A program made the translations under genes and the position numbers. A stretch of 17,502 bases of DNA from DATFJZ01 sp034660495 (GTDB taxonomy: Bacteria > Desulfobacterota > Desulfobacteria > Desulfobacterales > Desulfobacteraceae), in the NCBI GenBank assembly GCA_034660495.1, contig JAYEJJ010000120.1, positions 1 through 17,502 of the forward strand, written 5' to 3'. The notes under the pieces are model-generated. The model was not told the DNA's origin. It worked only from the letters and a program-made list of their open reading frames with translations, and did not search any database. This document shows, piece after piece, positions 1 through 7,584 of this stretch (position 1 is its first letter; every line of letters starts with the position of its first letter).

Positions 1-61
1 TTGCTCAATCGGAAATGCTTCCATTGATGCCGTAAGGAAATATATTGAATCTCAGGGTTAG
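1..61 (+). CDS. tnpA: IS200/IS605-type TnpA transposase, C-terminal end only
   Basis: Only the last 19 codons are in the window (frame starting at base 2, TAG stop at 59-61). They end in AVRKYIESQG, which resembles the C-terminal helix of small Y1 (HUH) transposases of the IS200/IS605 family, which usually finish with a stretch like VRKYIENQ. The DNA directly downstream has the form of an IS200-type right end (strong hairpin followed by a T-rich stretch), which supports the call. The gene would have been about 130-150 codons; the rest lies upstream of the window. Recognition rests on a very short peptide, so the family call is likely but not certain. Confidence 0.6.
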   Translation, partial: CSIGNASIDAVRKYIESQG

Positions 62-115
62 CGAGTCCGGCAATTCATCCCCTGAGCTAAAGACTCAGGG
101 GTTTTCTTGCCGGTT
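62..115 (+). mobile_element. Right end of an IS200/IS605-type element (hairpin)
   Basis: Directly after the transposase stop lies a perfect hairpin: CCCCTGAG (79-86), loop CTAAAGA, CTCAGGGG (94-101), followed by TTTTCTT. An outer pair CCGGCAA (67-73) / TTGCCGG (107-113) extends it. Subterminal hairpins of this kind are what Y1 transposases recognise at IS200/IS605 right ends. The structure would also work as an intrinsic terminator. The exact cleavage site cannot be fixed from the sequence. Confidence 0.6.
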
Positions 116-135
116 TTCTATAAATATTATTTTCC

Positions 136-165
136 TTGACAATACAGCGTTTTTTACTCTAATTT
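136..165 (+). promoter_or_regulatory. Possible sigma70-type promoter for the HDOD-kinase-glgP operon
   Basis: A perfect TTGACA (-35) sits at 136-141. The best -10-like hexamer, TAATTT at 160-165 after an 18-nt spacer, is weak. The site lies in the AT-rich gap between the IS200-type end and the first operon gene, about 115 nt before its start. No other strong promoter was seen in 62-280. Confidence 0.35.
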
Positions 166-280
166 TAATACTAAACTTAATCATAGATCTGCCTTTGCTT
201 TGTATGGGTCAGCTTTTTTGAGCCGCTTTTCATGCAGGTTGATGGTTTAAAGCAGGCAGCTCACAGACAGGGGTATAACA

Positions 281-1117
281 ATGTCAGAAAAGACTGAATA
301 CTTAAAGGCCAGGGCGATGCTGAAGCGGATGAAAGAGTTGAAAACCCTTCCTGGTATAGCGGCCCGCCTGACCCGTATGATAGCTGATGAAAATACCACT
401 GTCCTTGATTTTGAAAAAGTGATTAAATATGATCCAACCTTGGTCATGCGGCTGCTTCGTCTGGTAAACAGCCCGTTTTACGGGTTAAGGGTAAAAGTAA
501 AGAGTATTTCTGAAGCTGTATCGTATCTGGGGATTGACAATTTAAGAAACCTTATTGTTGTGGATGCCCTGAAGCATCTTTTTTCACAGGACAATCATGA
601 GAAAGTGTTTTGCCCGACCAGGCTCTGGATGCACAGTGTGGCCGTTGCCATTTGCAGCCAGATGATAATGGAGCGAATGTTTGGCATTCAAGGGGAAGAT
701 GCGTTTTTATGCGGTATTCTCCATGATATAGGGATTATTGTTGAGTCTCAGGTGGCTTCACAGGATCTTTCCAAAGCCTGTTCCGTATATTACAGCCGCT
801 GTCATGGGGATTCCCAGCGGGATTTGACAGGCAATCAGGACCGGGGAAACAGTCAGGACAGCGATGACGTTGACCTGTATATTCCCCAGGGAGAAGAACA
901 CAATATCACATGGTATGAAAAATATTTTTTTGGAACCGATCACACCGCAATTGGAGATATTCTGATCAGTGAGTGGCAGCTCCCTCAGCCGGTTCAATCA
1001 GGGATCAGGCAGCACCATGACATTTTTAAGGATGTGGATATTAAAAGTATGCCCGCGGTTATTCAGGTGTCGGACTATAGTGCAGTTCATTTGACTTCAT
1101 ACCAGTTTCTATTATAA
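281..1117 (+). CDS. HDOD-domain signalling protein, truncated by a miniature element
   Basis: HDOD proteins are non-catalytic relatives of HD-family phosphohydrolases, common in bacterial signalling and often linked to two-component or c-di-GMP pathways. Visible features: LPG (23-25) opening the domain, the family-typical NSPFYG around 63-68, SISEAVSYLGIDNLRNL around 75-91, and an HD-type HDIG at 148-151. A polar, probably disordered insert (about 175-210) is rich in D, S, G and Q. The start ATG follows AGGGG about 9 nt upstream. The last 12 residues (267-278, beginning SAVHLTSY) and the stop are read from an 80-bp mobile element inserted in codon 266. The original last 56 residues are stranded at 1160-1328, so this protein lacks its C-terminal helices and may be unstable or non-functional. 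It heads an operon with a kinase, glgP and an EAL/HDOD gene. Confidence 0.85.
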   Translation: MSEKTEYLKARAMLKRMKELKTLPGIAARLTRMIADENTTVLDFEKVIKYDPTLVMRLLRLVNSPFYGLRVKVKSISEAVSYLGIDNLRNLIVVDALKHLFSQDNHEKVFCPTRLWMHSVAVAICSQMIMERMFGIQGEDAFLCGILHDIGIIVESQVASQDLSKACSVYYSRCHGDSQRDLTGNQDRGNSQDSDDVDLYIPQGEEHNITWYEKYFFGTDHTAIGDILISEWQLPQPVQSGIRQHHDIFKDVDIKSMPAVIQVSDYSAVHLTSYQFLL

Positions 1118-1157
1118 TATAAGGTAAAAAAAGTACGAAGTCATATGAAACGCACTA
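1078..1157. mobile_element. 80-bp miniature element (MITE), short form
   Basis: Non-coding 80-bp insert with imperfect terminal inverted repeats: left TAGTGCAGTTCATTTGACTT and the reverse complement of the right end, TAGTGCGTTTCATATGACTT (17 of 20 match). It is flanked by a duplicated TA (1076-1077 and 1158-1159). A second copy at 16018-16339 matches it at 79 of 80 positions once an internal 242-bp insert is removed, which fixes both ends. TA duplication and ends of this type suggest mobilisation by an IS630/Tc1-mariner-like transposase (inference); no such transposase is in the window. Confidence 0.85.
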
Positions 1158-1159
1158 TA

Positions 1160-1328
1160 CATTGCATCAAGGCTTAATTTTAACATTTTAAACGGAATGC
1201 AAGGCCGGTTGTCTCCTCCATTGATTCAGCATATCCGGGAAAATCTCAGGGACTACAAACTTCTGGCTGATGATCTTCCCCATGAAATTAACAGAGCAGA
1301 GGATCTTTATTCCCTGGACAGGAGGTAA
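1160..1328 (+). pseudogene. Stranded C-terminal part of the HDOD gene
   Basis: Deleting the 80-bp element plus one TA joins GAC-TA to C-ATT, giving VSDY-IASRL and then an open frame of 56 codons to TAA at 1326-1328. It includes GRLSPPLIQHIRENL and ends EDLYSLDRR. VSDYIASRL is what an HDOD C-terminus looks like (compare LADYIANRL-type sequences in the family). The restored gene would be 321 codons, a normal HDOD length. The tail carries no start of its own, but its last codons contain the GGAGGT that serves as ribosome binding site for the kinase gene. Confidence 0.85.
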
Positions 1329-1332
1329 GATT

Positions 1333-3444
1333 TTGTTTGAAACCTCAGATGATTTTTTTTCAGGGTTTGAAGATCCCGGCAAAAGAAATACCAGTTTTTT
1401 AAATCTTCTTGAAACCCATCTGCCCGGTGCAGGGTTTTGCCTTGTTGATGACTCAGATACAAACACTTCCCGGTCTTCAATGAAACAAGAAGAACAGCCT
1501 GGTGAATCTGTCTCTGGTTCTTTTACCCTGAAGGATACAGATCAGAAATCTTATAAACTCGCCTTAAAAAAAATTAAGGGCAGCCTGGTCTACACCCTGC
1601 CAAAAGAGTTTGAGTCTGCTGGTATGCATGCTATTGTAAAAGGGACAATTCTTTTATGCGAGCAGGTTGTCTGTCAAAAAGAACAGATAGATGAGCTTAA
1701 GGACATGCTGGATCTTCAAAAAAAACAGCTGGACCGGAAGATTTCTGTGTTCAGGAACAAATATGAAACCCTGTTGATGGAAAATTATCAGCGCAATCAT
1801 GATTACACCACACAGCTCAACACTGAAATTGAAAAAAGGACCGGTGCCCTGAAAAAAGCCAACAGGGAACTTATTGCAGCAAGGGAAAAAGCAGAATCAG
1901 CCAATACTGCCAAGAGCGAATTTATTGCCAATATGAGCCATGAAATCAGAACGCCCATGAACGGCATAATTGGAACAGCGGGACTGCTGATGAACACAGA
2001 CCTGGACAGCGAGCAGAAAAAGTATGTGGATATCCTTCATACCAGCGGCAGATCCTTGCTGCATCTGATTGACGATATCCTTGATTTTTCAAAGATAGAA
2101 GCCAATAAGCTTGAGTTTGAACATCTGGTTTTTGATCTGAAAATTCTTTTGCAGGGTATTGAGTCGGCAATGACACCACAGGCCCGTGAAAAGGGGCTTG
2201 CTTTTTCCTGTTCCATGGCTTCAGACTGTCCTGCACGGCTGACGGGTGATCCTAAACGGCTTAAGCAGGTTTTAATCAATCTTGCAGGCAATGCTGTTAA
2301 ATTTACAGAATCAGGGGAAGTTGCCGTTCATGCGGCAGTGAAGCATGAAACAGCCAAAGGGGGGATGCTGTATTTTTCCGTCCGTGATACCGGTATGGGC
2401 ATCCCGGAAGACAAGCACGTCATTCTTTTTGATAAGTTCAGCCAGCTGGATTCAACAACCACCCGGCAGTTCGGCGGTACAGGGCTGGGACTGGCCATTT
2501 CAAAAAAGCTGGTTGAAATGATGGGTGGAGAAATAGGCGTGGAAAGCCTGCCCGGACAGGGATCGCTTTTCTGGTTTACCGCTTTTTTTGAAAAACAGCC
2601 CAAGGGGGTGGAAGACCAGCATGCGGCAGATTCCGGTTTGACAGTTCAGGAGGCGAAAGCGCTGTTTGCCGGCCGAAGGGCAAGGATACTCCTGGCTGAA
2701 GATAATGTGGTAAACCAGCAGGTGGCACTGGGTATTCTGAAGAATTTCGGACTTTCTGCAGACATTGCAGGCGACGGTATACAGGTGCTCAAGGCTCTGG
2801 AAACAAAATCTTATGATCTGGTGCTTATGGATGTGCAGATGCCGGAAATGGATGGATTGCAGGCAACCCGGCATATCCGCAGCAACGCATCACATAGGCC
2901 CGGCCGTGAAATTCCTGTTATTGCAATGACAGCCCACGCCATGGCCGGTTACAGGGAAAAATGCCTGAACGCTGGTATGAATGATTATATTTCCAAGCCG
3001 ATTATGCCCCGGACTTTAGCGCGGATTCTGGATAAATGGCTGCCACCAGTTGAAAAAGGTGAAAAAGGTGAAAATGACGACAACAGGGGAGTGCCCGTTT
3101 TTGACAGAAAAGGCATGCTTGATCGTCTTATGGGAGATGAAGACCTTGTTGATAATATTGTTCAGGGGTTTATTCAGGATATTCCCCGTCAAATTGAGAC
3201 GCTTTCCCAGTTTCATGAAAAAAAAGATATTCAGGGCGCTCAGCGCCAGGCCCATACCATAAAGGGCGCTGCTGCCAATACAGGGGGGGAGGCTTTGAAA
3301 GCAATGGCCCTTGAAATGGAAGAAGCCGGTAAAAATGGAGATCTTGACGGGATAAAGAATCGTATGGACGGGCTGCAGAGGGAATTTCACCGGCTGCGGC
3401 AGGAAATGGAAAAAACTTTAGGAGACTGTGCCCCAAATGATTAA
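1333..3444 (+). CDS. Hybrid sensor histidine kinase (HisKA-HATPase-REC-HPt)
   Basis: Cytoplasmic multistep phosphorelay kinase of about 703 residues. Order: an unrecognised N-terminal region (1-105), a long coiled coil (about 107-195), HisKA with the phospho-acceptor His203 in SHEIRTP, HATPase with N box around Asn320, DTGMGI at 352 and GGTGLGL at 381, a receiver with acidic pair E456-D457, phospho-acceptor Asp500 in LMDVQMPEMDG and Lys555, and a C-terminal HPt with His641 in HTIKGAAAN. No membrane segments are seen, so it probably senses a cytoplasmic signal. The TTG start at 1333 is preferred: GGAGGT lies 6 nt upstream and the HDOD stop is 4 nt upstream, implying translational coupling. An ATG at 1270 is in frame but lacks a ribosome binding site and would overlap HDOD coding sequence. 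The 3' end overlaps glgP. Confidence 0.88.
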   Translation: MFETSDDFFSGFEDPGKRNTSFLNLLETHLPGAGFCLVDDSDTNTSRSSMKQEEQPGESVSGSFTLKDTDQKSYKLALKKIKGSLVYTLPKEFESAGMHAIVKGTILLCEQVVCQKEQIDELKDMLDLQKKQLDRKISVFRNKYETLLMENYQRNHDYTTQLNTEIEKRTGALKKANRELIAAREKAESANTAKSEFIANMSHEIRTPMNGIIGTAGLLMNTDLDSEQKKYVDILHTSGRSLLHLIDDILDFSKIEANKLEFEHLVFDLKILLQGIESAMTPQAREKGLAFSCSMASDCPARLTGDPKRLKQVLINLAGNAVKFTESGEVAVHAAVKHETAKGGMLYFSVRDTGMGIPEDKHVILFDKFSQLDSTTTRQFGGTGLGLAISKKLVEMMGGEIGVESLPGQGSLFWFTAFFEKQPKGVEDQHAADSGLTVQEAKALFAGRRARILLAEDNVVNQQVALGILKNFGLSADIAGDGIQVLKALETKSYDLVLMDVQMPEMDGLQATRHIRSNASHRPGREIPVIAMTAHAMAGYREKCLNAGMNDYISKPIMPRTLARILDKWLPPVEKGEKGENDDNRGVPVFDRKGMLDRLMGDEDLVDNIVQGFIQDIPRQIETLSQFHEKKDIQGAQRQAHTIKGAAANTGGEALKAMALEMEEAGKNGDLDGIKNRMDGLQREFHRLRQEMEKTLGDCAPND

Positions 3445-5896
3445 TGAAAAAATTGAAACCTCAGTTTGTGACGCAGACCGGTTAAAGCAGGAAATTTATG
3501 ACAACATAAGGTTCAACATGGGGCTGGATCCCGAGGAAATGAATCGATATACCTGTTTTATGGGACTGGCCTTCAGCGTGAAAAACAGATTGATCAGTCA
3601 ATGGATTGAAACCCAGAAGGCCTGCCGGGAAAATTTGTCAAAAAAGGTATTTTACCTTTCCCTGGAATTTCTGCCCGGCCGGTTTTTGAAAAATTATCTG
3701 ATTTCCCTGGGTATGGAAGATCTTGCCCGGGATGTTCTCTCGGATTTAGGGTTTGATCTCAATGCAGTGGAGGAAGAGGAATGGGATGCAGGCCTGGGTA
3801 ACGGAGGCCTGGGCAGACTGGCATCCTGCTATATGGATTCCATTGCCAGGTTGAGACTGCCCGGTTACGGGTATGGTATTCGGTATGATTATGGTATTTT
3901 TTATCAGGTGTTAAAGGACGGCTATCAAAAGGAAAAACATGATAACTGGATGCGCCGGGGGAATCCCTGGGAAGTCATCAGGTTTGAAAAAATTTACCGT
4001 ATCCGGTTTTACGGCAGAACCGAGTCCTATACAGATATCCATGGAAATTTACGGTACCGCCTGGTGGACACCAGCGATGTCATGGCCATTGCCTGTGATA
4101 TTCTGATTCCAGGCATCAGAGATGAATTTGTAACCCATATGCGCCTCTGGACGGCCACATCCAGCCGGAAATTTGATCTGGACTATTTCAACCGCGGGGA
4201 CTATATCGGGGCTGTAGAGCAGAAGGTGTTAAGCGAATCCATCTCCAAGGTGCTTTATCCCAGTGATGAAACAGAAAAGGGAAAGGAGCTCAGGCTCAAG
4301 CAGCAGTATTTTTTTGTTTCTGCCACCCTTCAGGATATTACCGGAATGTATTTAGGGGATCATCAGTCTTTTGAAGGCTTTTCCGATTGGGCTGTGATTC
4401 ATCTCAATGATACCCATCCTTCCATTGCCATTCCTGAGCTTATGCGGATTTTCATGGATGAGCATGGTTTGACCTGGGATGCGGCCTGGGCCATCTGTGA
4501 AAAAACCTTTGCCTATACCAACCATACCGTGCTTCCCGAAGCTTTGGAAACATGGTCGCTTGATCTTATCAGCCGCCTGCTTCCAAGGCATATGGATATT
4601 ATTTATGAAATAAACCAGCGGTTTCTGGACCGGTTGAAGCGGGATTTTCCCGATGAACCCGGTCTGCTGGAGCGGCTTTCCATTATCCAGGAAGGAGATC
4701 TGAAACGGGTCAGAATGGCCCATCTGTCCATTGCAGGCAGTTATTCGGTGAACGGTGTGGCTGCCCTGCATTCCCGCATTCTTAAAACACATTTGTTTAA
4801 AGATTTTGACAGGATTTTTCCCGGCAGGCTAAAAAATGTCACCAACGGGATCACCCCCCGAAGATGGCTGTATCAATCAAATCCCGGGTTGTCCGGTTTG
4901 ATTACCTCAGTGATCGGTCCGGACTGGATTGTAGATCTCAGACGGTTAAAAGAGCTTGCTCTCTATGCCCGGGACAGAGAATTTCAATCCCGGTGGCGGG
5001 CGGTTAAAATGGAAAATAAAAAGCGCCTGGCCAGATATACGTTGAGAAAGACAGGGATGGGGGTGAATCCCAATACCCTGTTTGATGTCCATGCCAAGCG
5101 CATGCATGAATACAAGCGTCAGCTGCTTAATATTTTTCACATTATCTGGCTGTACATCAGAATCAGAAAAGATCCTGATGATTTTGATCTGAGACGTACC
5201 TTCTTTTTTGCCGGCAAAGCAGCACCGTCTTATTTCCAGGCAAAACTTATCATAAAGCTTATCAACTCTGTTGCGCTGACTGTCCGCAATGATCCTTTGT
5301 GCAGGGGGAAGCTCAGCGTAAATTTTCTTCCCAATTATTGTATTTCCCAGGCTGAAAAACTCATACCGGCAGCTGAAGTTTCTGAACAGATTTCAACAGC
5401 CGGTCTGGAAGCCTCTGGAACCGGCAATATGAAATTCGCTTTGAACGGGGCATTGACATTAGGAACCCTGGACGGCGCCAATGTGGAAATTCAGGAGGAG
5501 GTGGGCAGGGACAATATCTTTATCTTTGGTCTAAATGCCGATGAGGTGGTACAGAAAAAACAGGAAGGGTATCATCCTGAAAAATACTATGAAGAAAACG
5601 ATTCAATAAAACAGATTATTGACATGATTGATTCTGGTTTTTTTTCCCCGGACCAGCCTGGTCTGTTTAAACCCATTGTTCAGTCTCTTCTGGAATATGG
5701 TGATAACTATTTGGTTCTTGCGGACTTTGACAGTTATGCACAAATCCAGCAAAAGGTTGCCAGGATGTATCAGGATCAGGAAAAATGGACAGAAATGTCC
5801 ATTATGAATACAGCCGGTATGGAAAAATTTTCAAGTGACAGGGCCGTAAGGGAATATGCCAGAGATATCTGGAATCTTTACCGCCTTCCTGACTGA
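3437..5896 (+). CDS. glgP: Glycogen/alpha-glucan phosphorylase
   Basis: Releases glucose-1-phosphate from glycogen or maltodextrins by phosphorolysis (EC 2.4.1.1), a PLP enzyme of GT35, cytoplasmic. At 819 residues it is full family length. Landmarks: YLSLEFLPGR near the N-terminus, GLGNGGLGRLASCYMDS from about residue 119, HLNDTHPSIAIPEL around 322, NGITPRRW around 470, VHAKRMHEYKRQ around 551-562 and the PLP-lysine signature ASGTGNMKFALNGA with Lys666. All key residues appear intact. The ATG at 3437 overlaps the kinase stop by 8 nt with AGGAG 12 nt upstream; a GTG at 3428 is in frame but only 3 nt from AGGAG. It lies in a signalling operon, not beside other glycogen genes, so its expression is probably tied to the kinase. 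Confidence 0.95.
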   Translation: MINEKIETSVCDADRLKQEIYDNIRFNMGLDPEEMNRYTCFMGLAFSVKNRLISQWIETQKACRENLSKKVFYLSLEFLPGRFLKNYLISLGMEDLARDVLSDLGFDLNAVEEEEWDAGLGNGGLGRLASCYMDSIARLRLPGYGYGIRYDYGIFYQVLKDGYQKEKHDNWMRRGNPWEVIRFEKIYRIRFYGRTESYTDIHGNLRYRLVDTSDVMAIACDILIPGIRDEFVTHMRLWTATSSRKFDLDYFNRGDYIGAVEQKVLSESISKVLYPSDETEKGKELRLKQQYFFVSATLQDITGMYLGDHQSFEGFSDWAVIHLNDTHPSIAIPELMRIFMDEHGLTWDAAWAICEKTFAYTNHTVLPEALETWSLDLISRLLPRHMDIIYEINQRFLDRLKRDFPDEPGLLERLSIIQEGDLKRVRMAHLSIAGSYSVNGVAALHSRILKTHLFKDFDRIFPGRLKNVTNGITPRRWLYQSNPGLSGLITSVIGPDWIVDLRRLKELALYARDREFQSRWRAVKMENKKRLARYTLRKTGMGVNPNTLFDVHAKRMHEYKRQLLNIFHIIWLYIRIRKDPDDFDLRRTFFFAGKAAPSYFQAKLIIKLINSVALTVRNDPLCRGKLSVNFLPNYCISQAEKLIPAAEVSEQISTAGLEASGTGNMKFALNGALTLGTLDGANVEIQEEVGRDNIFIFGLNADEVVQKKQEGYHPEKYYEENDSIKQIIDMIDSGFFSPDQPGLFKPIVQSLLEYGDNYLVLADFDSYAQIQQKVARMYQDQEKWTEMSIMNTAGMEKFSSDRAVREYARDIWNLYRLPD

Positions 5897-5919
5897 AGTG
5901 AAAGGGAAAAGGAGGAGAC

Positions 5920-7179
5920 ATGACTGAAAAAAAAACCAGCGACAATCTTAATCCAGTAACTTTTGCAAGACTTCCGGTTTTTGATGCTGAAAAAAAACTC
6001 TGGGGCTATGAATTGATGTTTATGTCTTCCATTGCCGGATCATTTGCAGATTCTGAATCAGATCACAGGCTTTCAGCCGATACCATGGCAGGGACAGCCC
6101 TGGCCCTTGATCATGTAATGGGTCAGAACAAAAAGGTGATGGTGAATTTTTCCATGGCAGATATTTCAAATGACCTGCCCTATGCCCTTCCACCAGGGCG
6201 GACCATTATAAAGCTTTCAAATATGGAAACCCTTTCAAATTCAGACATTGAGCGGCTGGCAGGGCTGCAGAAAGACGGGTACAGGATTGCTGCTTCCTTC
6301 ACCGGTGCCGCAAACAGTGATGTTTTTAAAAAAGCCGATATTATCTGTCTCAATATTGAAAACCGCGTGCTGCCTGAGATGATAGATGCCTGTAAAATGG
6401 CCCAATCCTGCGGGGCTGAGATCCTTGCCGATCACGTGGACAATCAGATCCGGTTCCATATCTGCTCGAATGCGGGATTCTCATTGTTTCAGGGGTCTTT
6501 TTTCAAAAAGCCTGAGATTGTCCCTGTAAAAAAGGTTATGACAGGCGCTGTGTCAAGGTTTAAGCTGGTTGGCGCAATGGAAAAGACGGATCCTGATTTT
6601 TCAGAGCTTGCCGCCATTATTCAGGCAGATGTGACCATCAGTTTCCGCCTGCTGTCCTATTTGAATTCAGCTTCTTTTGGATTCCGCAGAAAAATTGTGT
6701 CAATTAAGGATGCCATTATCCTGCTGGGATGGCAGAATTTAAAAAACTGGTTGAGGGTGGTATTGCTTCTGGAAACTGCAGAGAACATGAATGCGCTGGA
6801 GCTGATCCATGCTTCCGCCCAGAGTGGAAAATTTCTCGAGCAGGTGGGGCTCGCCCATGATTTCTGGGGGTTTGATTCTGATTCTCTGTTTCTGCTTGGC
6901 ATGTTTTCCCTGCTTGATGCGTTGATGAACCAGCCCATGACGGAGATTGTCAAACACCTGCCACTGGCTGACAAGCTGAAAGGGGCATTGTGTATGGAAG
7001 ACAACAATGAATATGTCCCGCTTTTAAAACTTGCCAGGTATATTGAAGAAGCTGATTTTGAAAAAAGTGACGCCCTGATCAATCAACTCGGCCTTGATGC
7101 ACAAAAGGTCAGTGACGCCTATCAGAAGTCCCTGGAATGGGCCAACACCCTGAGTGAAATCAACCTCAGCGTGGCTTAG
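5920..7179 (+). CDS. EAL/HDOD (YuxH-type) signalling protein with degenerate EAL domain
   Basis: 419 residues, the usual length for the EAL-HDOD family. Residues 1-205 match the family's degenerate EAL half: FARLPVFDAEKKLWGYELMF (15-34; most members read ARQPIFD...GYELLFR) and SLFQGSFFKKPEI near 200. The catalytic EAL acid, the DDFGTG loop and metal ligands of real phosphodiesterases are not present, so c-di-GMP hydrolysis is unlikely. Residues about 206-400 form an HDOD domain with LLSYLNSASFGFRRKIVSIK and AIILLGWQNLKNWL. The start has a strong AGGAGGAG 5-12 nt upstream and lies 23 nt after glgP, so it is co-transcribed. It is the second HDOD protein of the operon and probably acts as a scaffold or binding output module for the kinase or for GlgP (inference). 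Confidence 0.88.
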   Translation: MTEKKTSDNLNPVTFARLPVFDAEKKLWGYELMFMSSIAGSFADSESDHRLSADTMAGTALALDHVMGQNKKVMVNFSMADISNDLPYALPPGRTIIKLSNMETLSNSDIERLAGLQKDGYRIAASFTGAANSDVFKKADIICLNIENRVLPEMIDACKMAQSCGAEILADHVDNQIRFHICSNAGFSLFQGSFFKKPEIVPVKKVMTGAVSRFKLVGAMEKTDPDFSELAAIIQADVTISFRLLSYLNSASFGFRRKIVSIKDAIILLGWQNLKNWLRVVLLLETAENMNALELIHASAQSGKFLEQVGLAHDFWGFDSDSLFLLGMFSLLDALMNQPMTEIVKHLPLADKLKGALCMEDNNEYVPLLKLARYIEEADFEKSDALINQLGLDAQKVSDAYQKSLEWANTLSEINLSVA

Positions 7180-7270
7180 ACAGGGGTTTGTTCTGCTCAA
7201 TGATATGGGTCTGCTGGACCGCTAAAAGTATAATTCCTTGTGCGGTTTTAATAATAAAAAAAAACAAACT

Positions 7271-7326
7271 ACAGAAAACACAGAACACTCAGAAAAGAAA
7301 ATAAATAAAAATTCTGTGTTTTCTGT
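7271..7326. repeat. Perfect 15-bp inverted repeat after the operon
   Basis: ACAGAAAACACAGAA (7271-7285) is exactly complementary to TTCTGTGTTTTCTGT (7312-7326) across a 26-nt AT-rich loop. The gap 7180-7584 contains no convincing gene. The hairpin is AT-rich and is not followed by a T-run, so it is a poor terminator candidate and more like an intergenic repeat of transposon origin. Confidence 0.6.
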
Positions 7327-7427
7327 GGTTAAAAATAAAACTGAATAAATCGAAAATATCTATATCCTTCCCGTTTTTAATCAAAACTATCAATTAGACA
7401 AATTAAAAAAAATATGAAAAACAACAC

Positions 7428-7558
7428 ATTGTTATGCATTGTTCAGCATTGTTGGGTCAGCAGCATTGTGGGGTCAGGCTCCGGTTATTCGGTTTTATCT
7501 GTAAAACCGAATAACCGGAGCCTGACCCCTGAAGGTGACTAAAGGTGACCCCTGAAGG
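7428..7558. repeat. REP/REPIN-like palindrome with flanking short repeats
   Basis: A perfect 28-bp inverted repeat, 7470-7497 against 7502-7529, has a 4-nt loop (TCTG) and starts with GGGGTCAGGCTCCGG. To its left, CATTGTT recurs at a 10-bp period (7428, 7438, 7448) and once more as CATTGTG at 7465. To its right, GACCCCTGAAGG occurs twice (7524-7535 and 7547-7558). Long perfect palindromes carrying GGGGTCAGG are reminiscent of REP-type elements moved by RAYT transposases (from memory of the family, unverified). It sits 55 nt before yedE and may end transcription from the upstream operon. Confidence 0.6.
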
Positions 7559-7584
7559 ACTTACATTTAAAAAAGGAGTAACAT

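Noticed and set aside
7210..7260. Rho-independent terminator after the EAL/HDOD gene
   Set aside because: ACCGC/GCGGT is only 5 bp with an 18-nt loop and is not convincing.
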